Notes under the pieces: model-generated
Told to the model about the DNA's origin: nothing
Database searches by the model: none
The model's input: only the letters and a program-made list of their open reading frames with translations
Position numbers and translations under genes: made by a program
From: Candidatus Acidiferrum typicum
GTDB taxonomy: Bacteria; Acidobacteriota; Terriglobia; Acidiferrales; UBA7541
Reading direction: 5' to 3'
Assembly (NCBI GenBank): GCA_025463055.1
Contig: JAOAPV010000004.1
Span: forward strand, 21,360 to 85,359
Length of the DNA stretch: 64,000 nucleotides
Shown: positions 1 through 7,033 of the stretch, piece by piece
Position numbering within the stretch: position 1 is the first letter of the stretch
Layout: every line of letters starts with the position of its first letter

Positions 1-422
1 GCGGGCTCGACGCGGGCGCGGATGACTACGTTGCGAAGCCGTTTGTGTTCGCGGAGCTAGCAGCGCGAATCCGGGCAGTACTGCGGCGGGGAACCCGGCC
101 GGCCAATGCGGTGCTTACCGTGGCCGATCTCGCGCTCGACCGCATGGATCATACAGTGAAGCGCAACGGGCATAGCGTCGACCTCAGCCCCAAAGAGTTT
201 GCGCTGCTCGAATTTTTGATGCGGCACGCAGGGCAGCCCGTCACCAGGACGGCAATCGTTGAGCAAGTGTGGAAGCTACATTTCGATACGATGACGAATG
301 TCGTGGACGTGTACATTAATTATTTGCGGCGCAAGGTGGATACGGGCTACGACCATGCGCTGATTCAAACGGTACGAGGCGTTGGCTATCAGATTGGCGG
401 CAATGGCGCCGCCGCAGGATAG
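1..422 (+). CDS. Response regulator, OmpR/PhoB family, 3' part only
   Basis: The frame is open from base 3, so the gene begins before the window. The first residues are the end of a receiver domain (GADDYVAKPF, with the conserved Lys-Pro before the last helix). A linker follows, then a winged-helix DNA-binding domain with LSPKEFALLEFLMRHAG for the first helices, VDVYINYLRRKVD for the recognition region and RGVGYQI for the wing. Family knowledge: it would be phosphorylated by a partner histidine kinase and bind DNA as a dimer. The partner kinase does not follow downstream, so it is either upstream of the window or unlinked. A GTG at 45 lies inside the receiver domain and is not a true start. 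Confidence 0.93.
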   Translation, partial: GLDAGADDYVAKPFVFAELAARIRAVLRRGTRPANAVLTVADLALDRMDHTVKRNGHSVDLSPKEFALLEFLMRHAGQPVTRTAIVEQVWKLHFDTMTNVVDVYINYLRRKVDTGYDHALIQTVRGVGYQIGGNGAAAG

Positions 423-568
423 GCTGGAAATCCCTCACCCTTTTGGTTGCTAAACCAATTCATAAAAATCCGACGTGAATATGCAGAAAAAGGCGCGGAG
501 CGCTGGAGCGGTGTTCCCTGTTGTCGTATCATTTCTGTCTCCTCGGAACAAAACCACCGAATTTTTGG

Positions 569-1933
569 ATGGAGTCCGAGCTCGACAATGCCATGGCCAT
601 CCATCGCACCACTGCTCTGATCGTCGGCGTCACCGGCGTTATAGTCCTGGCCGCGTTGATTTTTGTAGTACCCGCTTTCATCAATGTGGATCGCTATCGC
701 CCCCAGTTGATCGCCTACCTGCAACAGAAAACGGGAAAGCAAATCGAGATCGGCCGGCTCGCATTGTCTCTCACTCCTCTTTCGATTCAGATCGATGGAT
801 TCGGTGCGAAGAATTCGTCACTGTTTCCGCCCGGTTATATTGTCAAGGTCGCGAAAATTGATGCGGCCCTGGATGCCGCTGCGCTGCTGCACCGCCAGGT
901 AATCGTCACGTCGCTGGTGTTGGACAACCCGGTTATCCATCTTATTTCGGATCCCGACGGTCCATGGAACTTCGAAAACCCTCAATCTAAGACTTCCGGC
1001 AACATTTTCCCCCTTGGAGCGATTGCCTTGGTACAAATCAAGGGGGGTAAAGTGATTGCGTCGAGCCTTCTGGCATCCGATGCTCCGGGACCCACATTAT
1101 TAGAGGCCGATGACATCTCGAGTGAACTTACGCATGTAGATCTCGGGGCAATTCTCAATCCTTCTTCTTCGTCCGTCGACGGCCAGGGCACCTTGAAGGC
1201 CGGCCGGCTGCGCTTTGGTGCGGTTCACGCGACAAATGTAAATGCGAAGCTCCGCCTGGAGGCGAGGCAGGTTATTTTCAACAATGTCCGGGCGGAGATG
1301 TACGGCGGAAGCGTGAACGGAGAGTTGGTCTTCAAGCTATCGGGGAAAACTCCGAGCTTTGCGACCAGCGCGCAAGTGCATGGGTTTGACATGGCTCATC
1401 TTCTGGCGGCATTTGGAAATGCACGCGGCACGATGACCGGAAAAATGGCGGGCGACCTGACGCTTAGCGGAGAAGTCGAGCACTCCTCACACCCGCTGGC
1501 GGGGCTCCGTGGAGTTGGACACGTGATGGTGCGTAATGGTCAAGTGCCGAGTCTCGCGCTCAATGAGAATCTGATGAAGCTGATGCACTTCAACGATTTG
1601 GGTCCCGCGAAAGCTGATCCGTCCTCATTCAATCTTATTTCCACCGATTTGCAGCTCGCCAACTTGCGGATTGTCAGCACGAAGATAGATATCGATGGCT
1701 ATGGAGTCGATATTGATGGGTCCGGCAGTGTCAGCGTCTCCGGCTCCGACCAACTCGACTATAGCGGCGTTGCACAAATCACTACGAAGCAAGGCTTTTT
1801 CACCAATACCTTCGCTCGTCTGTCTGGAGCCACACTGGTGGACGGCAAGCTGACGTTTCCTTTCCGCATCGGCGGCACGATTGAAAATCCGACGTTTTCA
1901 AAGGGAGAACACCATTTTGGAGAGTCTCCTTAG
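569..1933 (+). CDS. AsmA family membrane-anchored protein
   Basis: One N-terminal membrane helix (about residues 15-35 from this start) is followed by the AsmA-type beginning: VDRYRPQLIAYLQQKTGKQ, then IGRLALSLTPLSIQIDGF. The rest is predicted mostly beta-strand, as in AsmA/TamB-like proteins that face the periplasm and are linked to outer-membrane biogenesis or lipid transport. About 454 residues; AsmA homologues are often longer. The start is uncertain: ATG 569 and ATG 593 are in frame and neither has a good ribosome binding site; a TTG at 521 is unlikely. It converges with the BNR-repeat gene and shares its terminator. It is not part of an obvious operon. The family assignment rests on the N-terminal motif; the exact role is unknown. 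Confidence 0.8.
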   Translation: MESELDNAMAIHRTTALIVGVTGVIVLAALIFVVPAFINVDRYRPQLIAYLQQKTGKQIEIGRLALSLTPLSIQIDGFGAKNSSLFPPGYIVKVAKIDAALDAAALLHRQVIVTSLVLDNPVIHLISDPDGPWNFENPQSKTSGNIFPLGAIALVQIKGGKVIASSLLASDAPGPTLLEADDISSELTHVDLGAILNPSSSSVDGQGTLKAGRLRFGAVHATNVNAKLRLEARQVIFNNVRAEMYGGSVNGELVFKLSGKTPSFATSAQVHGFDMAHLLAAFGNARGTMTGKMAGDLTLSGEVEHSSHPLAGLRGVGHVMVRNGQVPSLALNENLMKLMHFNDLGPAKADPSSFNLISTDLQLANLRIVSTKIDIDGYGVDIDGSGSVSVSGSDQLDYSGVAQITTKQGFFTNTFARLSGATLVDGKLTFPFRIGGTIENPTFSKGEHHFGESP

Positions 1934-1982
1934 ATGGCATTCATCATGTGGCTGGAAAAGAGCGCTGCCGGAAGAGCGGTTC

Positions 1983-2023
1983 AAAAAGAAAAGAGGCGCC
2001 GAATTTCTTCGGCACCTCTTTTT
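1983..2023. terminator. Bidirectional intrinsic terminator
   Basis: The stem AAGAGG-C-GCCGAA pairs with TTCGGC-A-CCTCTT (1991-2020, one mismatch, 4-nt loop). It has an A-rich left flank and a T-run on the right, so it can stop transcription from both sides. It lies between the converging AsmA-like and BNR-repeat genes. Confidence 0.85.
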
Positions 2024-2038
2024 GTCCAAGGAGTCGGA

Positions 2039-4057
2039 CTACTGCCGGGGTTTTTGCGCGCCGGTGCCTGTTGAACCAGAGCCGTTCAGGTCCGCCGAAC
2101 GCCCTTCGGGTTCGTAGGCCAGCAATCCCTCGGTGGCCGAGGCGGCGACTAATGCGCCATCGCGCCGCGTGCGCACAACGGGGAAGTAGCCTTCCGCCAA
2201 CGGGCTGTTCACGCGCTGCCAGGACTTGCCTCCATCGAAGGAAGCCAGCAGGCCGTGCCGCTGCAACGAAACCACTAGAGCGTTACCGAAGCCGGCGGCA
2301 TCTTGAAATTGCAGATCGCGGATGTCCGCGCGGTTCCATTCGCGGCCGGCATCTTTGGAGACGTACAGTCCGGAGTTGGAAGTGATGAGCAAGTTGGAAT
2401 CGTTTAGACGGTGCACGCGCAAGTTGCCGGCCGAGGCAAAGGCTAGCTCTTTGGCATCCCAGTGCGCGCCGCCGTCGGCGGAGTAGATGAGGTTGCGCTG
2501 CGCGATCGCCCACACATGCGAGCCGTCCGTAGAGGCATCGACGGATTGCGCGGTTTGCCTGGCGAATTCGTCGCGTGCGGCCAATTTCCAAGAAGTGCCG
2601 CGGTCACGCGAAACCAATACACCGGCGCTTGTTGCGGCATACCATCCGGCGCTGGTAAAGGTTAGATCGTTGATCTGAGAGGCGAGAAGCTGGGGCACCT
2701 TCGACGAAGTAGAGACGCGTTGGGCTGCGGCGCCTTTCTTAGTTCTTGACGAGGCCGGCGCAGCGGAATCACTCGAGAACAGTCCCGCTCTCACCCACTT
2801 TGCGCCAGTTTCTTCATACTTCATCAAGCCGCCCTTGTTGAGGGAAGCCCACCAGCCGGTCGGGGAAGCGTATACATGCTTTAGATCGGTCCGCTTGAGG
2901 CCCGGTCCCAGGGGTGCCCAAGTAGCGCCGCCATCTTTTGTGACCAGGAAAGCATTCGTGTCGAACGTGAGCACGACGAGCTCGCGCTCCGGACGGTCGC
3001 GATCCATGGCGACGTCCAGAATGTGCTGATGATGGAAGCCGGCGTTCGCTGAAGAGAAAGTCGTTCCGCCGTCTTCGCTGATCTGCACGCCTTCACGTTC
3101 TGTGCCGATGATAATGCGCTGCGTATTCTTCGGATCAATCAACATCGCGTTGATGACCCAATCGACTGGAGTCACGCGGTTCCATTGCCCAGCTTCGCTG
3201 GTGGTCTTCCAAAGGCCGCTAGTCGTGCCGGCGTAGAGTGTTTCCGGGTGCTGAGGATCCTGGGCAATCAATTGCGTGCGGCGGAAAACGAAGGGAATGC
3301 CCTTGTATTTGCTCCATTGCTGCGCGGAATTGGTGCTGTGGTAGATGCCCGAGCACGCGGTGGCATGGACGTTCTCCGGATTTGCCGGATCAACGATGAT
3401 GCTCATGACGTCGGAATCGTCAATCATGCCTTTGGAAATTGGCGACCAGTTCTTGCCGCCGTCCGTGGTCTTCCAGGGAAGGTGATAGGTTCCAGCGTAG
3501 ATGACGTTATCGTCGCGCGGGTCAAAGGCGACGGAATCGAAATTCTTGAGGTCATCGTGCTTGGCCGGCGTGATGCGCTCCCAATTTGCGCCTTCGTCGG
3601 TGGAGCGATAGACGCCGGTCAGGGAACCTGCAAGCCAAGTTTTCGGATGCGTGGGGGACTGAGCGAGCGCGCGAACGGTCTCGTGAGGGAGACCGATATT
3701 TTGCCATGTGCGGCCGCTATCGTTGCTGCGGTACACGCCGCCGCCACCGGTGTAGAGACTCCACGTGCTGGCGAAGACGCGCTTGGAATCGCGGGAATCG
3801 ACAATGATGTGCGTGATTACGTCATCCTGGCCGGTGCCAATTCGGGACAAAAGCTGCCAGTGCGCACCTTCGTCCGAGGAGGTGAATACGTGGCCGTCCG
3901 AGGTGCCCAAATAGAGTTTGCTGGCGTCGCGAGGATCTGCGCCCAAAGAGATGACGGTGCCTCCTGGAGGCCCGACTTGGCGCCAAGTTTGCGCAGGTGT
4001 TGCGACCACTGCTGCGGTCAATGCCAATGCCGCCACTCCGAACCAGTTCATACGCAT
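2039..4057 (-). CDS. Secreted BNR/Asp-box beta-propeller protein (sortilin/VPS10-like)
   Basis: 672 residues with a signal peptide (MRMNWFGVAALALTAAVVATPAQ). The rest is a string of Asp-box motifs of type S/T-x-D-x-G-x-x-W: SSDEGAHWQ, SNDSGRTWQ, STDEGANWE, TTDGGKNWS, SEDGGTTFS, TKDGGATWA, SRDRGTSWK, SADGGAHWD, SKDAGREWN and SFDGGKSWQ. Such repeats build one or two beta-propellers as in Ycf48, sortilin and BNR glycosidases. No glycosidase catalytic set was recognised, so it is best seen as an exported propeller of unknown ligand. GGGAG precedes ATG 4057 at good spacing. It is transcribed alone and ends at the shared bidirectional terminator. Confidence 0.85.
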   Translation of the reverse strand: MRMNWFGVAALALTAAVVATPAQTWRQVGPPGGTVISLGADPRDASKLYLGTSDGHVFTSSDEGAHWQLLSRIGTGQDDVITHIIVDSRDSKRVFASTWSLYTGGGGVYRSNDSGRTWQNIGLPHETVRALAQSPTHPKTWLAGSLTGVYRSTDEGANWERITPAKHDDLKNFDSVAFDPRDDNVIYAGTYHLPWKTTDGGKNWSPISKGMIDDSDVMSIIVDPANPENVHATACSGIYHSTNSAQQWSKYKGIPFVFRRTQLIAQDPQHPETLYAGTTSGLWKTTSEAGQWNRVTPVDWVINAMLIDPKNTQRIIIGTEREGVQISEDGGTTFSSANAGFHHQHILDVAMDRDRPERELVVLTFDTNAFLVTKDGGATWAPLGPGLKRTDLKHVYASPTGWWASLNKGGLMKYEETGAKWVRAGLFSSDSAAPASSRTKKGAAAQRVSTSSKVPQLLASQINDLTFTSAGWYAATSAGVLVSRDRGTSWKLAARDEFARQTAQSVDASTDGSHVWAIAQRNLIYSADGGAHWDAKELAFASAGNLRVHRLNDSNLLITSNSGLYVSKDAGREWNRADIRDLQFQDAAGFGNALVVSLQRHGLLASFDGGKSWQRVNSPLAEGYFPVVRTRRDGALVAASATEGLLAYEPEGRSADLNGSGSTGTGAQKPRQ

Positions 4058-4355
4058 GCATTCTCCCAGAGCGCAGAGGCGCTCACAATAAGTTAGTGTA
4101 GGGGGTTAGTGTAGGGTGTGGGGATGAGGAGAGCGCCTGTCCTAAAGACCGGATTTTGGGCCAGCTATTGACAGTACCAGTACTCGCTGGCTTTTGGGCG
4201 GAAGGTGTCCCAAAATGAGAATCGGGCGGCAGCAACTTAATTCCTACCACCGGGTTCCATTGGTTGGGAGTATCTAGGCCAAGTCCGCTATGCCCACGGA
4301 TGTGCTCCCAATCGGCCGCAGCCTCAGGAGAGCGGCCGGAGACAGGGGAAACAAC
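4058..4355. other. Divergent intergenic region with a structured leader
   Basis: No gene is seen. It contains a 13-bp tandem duplication (GTTAGTGTAGGG at 4092 and again at 4105), an inverted repeat ATTTTGGG (4153) / CCCAAAAT (4209), and a TTGACA at 4168 with only a poor -10 (CTTTTG) 17 bp later. A possible stem-loop at 4264-4311 pairs TTGGGAG with CTCCCAA and has an inner TCCG/CGGA stem; it lies just ahead of the first FecR gene and could be its 5' leader. Promoters for both flanking genes must lie here, but none is convincing. Confidence 0.4.
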
Positions 4356-6734
4356 ATGCAGGCCACTTTAGCCGGAAAAAGCAGAGCGACGATCTTCGCG
4401 TCCTTAGCCGGCTTATTGCTATTTGTCGCGCCAAGAGCGCGGGCGCAGGACCGCGCGAATGAAGGCGACCCGCCAGCGCGCGTTGCGCGCATCAGCTATT
4501 TGGATGGCAACGTGTCGTTTCAGCCGTCGGGAACGGAAGACTGGGCGGCAGCGGCGAAGAATCGGCCTGTTACGGTTGGCGACAAGTTGTGGACAGATCA
4601 GGACTCCCGGGCCGAACTGGAAGCGGGAGCAGCGACGGTGCATCTCGGCAGCATGACTGCGCTTTCCTTCTTGAACCTGGACGAAAACATTCTGCAAGCG
4701 CGCATCGCCGAGGGCGCCATTAACTTCCGCATTCGGGAAATGCGGGAGGGCGATTTGTATGAGGTCGATACTCCGAACCTGGCGTTTACAGTGAAGGAGG
4801 CGGGAGCCTTCCGCGTCGATGTTAATGAGAATGGTGACGGCACGCGGGTCACGGTGATTCGCGGAGAAGGCGAAATCACAGCGGGTGGGCAGACGTATGA
4901 GGTGCATGCCGGCGAGCAGGCGGAACTCAACGGTGTGGACAACCCGGAATACAACGTGGAGCGCGCTCCAGCTCCGGACGACTTGGATCGTTGGGCTTCG
5001 GATCGGGACCTCAAAGAAGATAACTCAGTATCGGCGAAATATGTGAATCGCGACGTTCCCGGTTATTCAGACCTGGATGACTACGGATCATGGCGCGAAG
5101 AGCCGGACTACGGCCCCGTCTGGTACCCGCACACAGTGGCTGTCGGATGGGCTCCGTATAGTTACGGATATTGGAATTGGGTTGGGCCGTGGGGCTGGAC
5201 TTGGGTGGACTATGCGCCTTGGGGCTTTGCGCCGTTTCACTATGGCCGATGGGCATATGTTGGCGGCGGGTGGGGCTGGTGCCCGGGACCTGTCTACGAG
5301 CGTCCGTTCTATGGACCGGCGTTTGTCGGATTTGTGGGCGGAGAGCATTTCGGATTTGGGTTTGGATTTGGCGGTGGCTTTGGCGGCGGGATCGGGTGGT
5401 TCCCTCTGGGTTTTCGCGAACCGTTCCATCCCTGGTATCACGCCAGCGACCGCTACTTCCGGAACGTAAACATCACGAATACGCGCATCACAAACGTGAA
5501 TGTGCTAAACGTCCACAATAATAATTACAACTACGCTTATGCGCACAACGTTCGTGCAGTGACGGCGGCTTCCCGCAATGCGTTTGTGAACGGACAAGCT
5601 ATTAATCGCGGATCGATGCGTGTAACGGAATCGTCGCTGCGCGGTGCGCAGGTGACCAACCGCGCGAACTTCACGCCGACGCGGAGCAGTTTCACCGGCG
5701 CGGCAAATGCTCGCGGACGAGTGTCGACTCCGCCATCTTCTGTGACGAATCGATCTGTGGTGGCACGGACAGCTCCGGGTGCCGCTGCTTCGCACATGCC
5801 GGTGCGGACTATGGATACTCGCGGACTCTCCGCGGGTCGCGCAGGAAATGGCGCGGCCAACGGCGGAGTGAATCGCGGAGGGAACAACGCGGGCTTCGGA
5901 GCTCGCAATGGCGCCGGAACTTCTGTGTCGCCAAATAATCGCCCCGGCAGTGAAGTAAATAATGGCGCGATGTCTTCGCGACAGCGCGAGCTCTCCAACA
6001 ATCGGCCGCCGTCGGCGAGCGCAAACGCTGGCGTGAATGGACGCGCTTCCGTGAACGGCAACGCTTCGGCGAACCGACCGGGAAATAGCGGATCGCGAAG
6101 CTGGTCGGCGCAAGGAAATAGTACGGATCGCGGACGGGCGCCGCAGGGGTTCGGTAGCGCTTCTTCCAACCGTCCGAATGCGGGCAGCCAAACGGCACCC
6201 TCTGCAAGTACAAACCGGCCGCCGTTGGCAGGGTCGGGAAATAGCCGGCCGGCCGAAAGCGGAAACTCGCGCTCGAACGCCCCGGCTTATAACAGCAACC
6301 GGCCATCGTCTTCGCCATCGAATGGTGGGCGCGGCTACTCGAACGGGAACCGCTCTTATCAGCCGCCCGCTCGCTCGGGTGCGCCAAGTTACTCGAACTC
6401 GCCGTCATACAACAATCGCGGAGGCAACGGCTCGTATCAACCGCCAGCACGCTCTAGTGCTCCGAGCTACTCAAATGCGCCGTCGTACAACAATCGCGGA
6501 GGCAGCGGCTCATATCAGGCGCCAGCGCGCTCCTATTCTGCGCCTTCGTACTCGGCCCCAGCGCGCTCTTCCTCGGCGCCCTCGTACTCAGCACCTTCCC
6601 GCTCTTATTCCGCTCCTAGTCACAGTTACGGGGGCGGCGGAGGCGCGAGTCACGGTGGTGGGGGAGGTGGCGGCAACTCTCGCGGCGGTGGTGGCGGTGG
6701 TGGCTCTCACGGAGGCAGCCCTCACGGACGCTAA
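4356..6734 (+). CDS. FecR-domain/DUF6600 secreted protein with Ser/Asn/Gly-rich tail (copy 1)
   Basis: 792 residues from ATG 4356 (GGGG a few bases upstream; an earlier GTG-type start would precede the signal peptide). Order: signal peptide ending ...APRARAQ; FecR-like beta domain (about 40-190, with ARISYLDGNVSFQPSG and YEVDTPNLAFTVKEAG); a Trp/Tyr/Gly-rich DUF6600 block (about 250-370, with GWAPYSYGYWNWVGPWGWTW and WGFAPFHYGRW); then a long disordered tail rich in Asn, Arg, Ser and Gly ending in poly-Gly. The tail includes a 26-residue tandem repeat. Family knowledge: FecR domains are periplasmic sensor or scaffold modules; DUF6600 has no known function. No sigma factor or TonB receptor is adjacent. 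Its paralogue follows directly. Confidence 0.85.
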   Translation: MQATLAGKSRATIFASLAGLLLFVAPRARAQDRANEGDPPARVARISYLDGNVSFQPSGTEDWAAAAKNRPVTVGDKLWTDQDSRAELEAGAATVHLGSMTALSFLNLDENILQARIAEGAINFRIREMREGDLYEVDTPNLAFTVKEAGAFRVDVNENGDGTRVTVIRGEGEITAGGQTYEVHAGEQAELNGVDNPEYNVERAPAPDDLDRWASDRDLKEDNSVSAKYVNRDVPGYSDLDDYGSWREEPDYGPVWYPHTVAVGWAPYSYGYWNWVGPWGWTWVDYAPWGFAPFHYGRWAYVGGGWGWCPGPVYERPFYGPAFVGFVGGEHFGFGFGFGGGFGGGIGWFPLGFREPFHPWYHASDRYFRNVNITNTRITNVNVLNVHNNNYNYAYAHNVRAVTAASRNAFVNGQAINRGSMRVTESSLRGAQVTNRANFTPTRSSFTGAANARGRVSTPPSSVTNRSVVARTAPGAAASHMPVRTMDTRGLSAGRAGNGAANGGVNRGGNNAGFGARNGAGTSVSPNNRPGSEVNNGAMSSRQRELSNNRPPSASANAGVNGRASVNGNASANRPGNSGSRSWSAQGNSTDRGRAPQGFGSASSNRPNAGSQTAPSASTNRPPLAGSGNSRPAESGNSRSNAPAYNSNRPSSSPSNGGRGYSNGNRSYQPPARSGAPSYSNSPSYNNRGGNGSYQPPARSSAPSYSNAPSYNNRGGSGSYQAPARSYSAPSYSAPARSSSAPSYSAPSRSYSAPSHSYGGGGGASHGGGGGGGNSRGGGGGGGSHGGSPHGR
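6354..6625 (+). repeat. 78-bp coding tandem repeat in the FecR copy 1 tail
   Basis: Two full copies (6354-6431 and 6432-6509) encode the 26-residue unit SYQPPARS-x-APSYSN-x-PSYNNRGG-x-G. It then degenerates into shorter PARS/APSYSAP units. A disordered, slippage-prone tail. Confidence 0.85.
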
Positions 6735-6747
6735 AATTTCCGGCACG

Positions 6748-6778
6748 AAGCCCGCCCCAAATCGGGGCGGGCTTTTTT
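6748..6778 (+). terminator. Intrinsic terminator after FecR copy 1
   Basis: A perfect 11-bp stem AAGCCCGCCCC / GGGGCGGGCTT (6748-6758 with 6764-6774) is followed by T6. It separates the two FecR paralogues into different transcripts. Confidence 0.92.
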
Positions 6779-7033
6779 GTGTTTAGAACGTCTGTGAACC
6801 GAAACATTCCTCGCGCAACTCTGCGCAACTCTTAGATCTCCAAGGTGTTTATTCAGAATGAGAGACTCGGGCCTTTTCTGATTAGACATAGGGAAAATGC
6901 CCGATAGGGGAAGGTGCCGGATGCGGTTCATACTCGTACCATCGGCTCCCAGGTACCCAGATCCAACCAAGTAAAAATAAACGCGGCCAATGAAGGCAGA
7001 CCTGCCGCGACAGGTTCAGGAGAGAATCTGATT

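Noticed and set aside
3185..4096. 303-codon plus-strand frame over the BNR protein gene
   Set aside because: Antisense to the Asp-box repeats, which are convincing on the minus strand.
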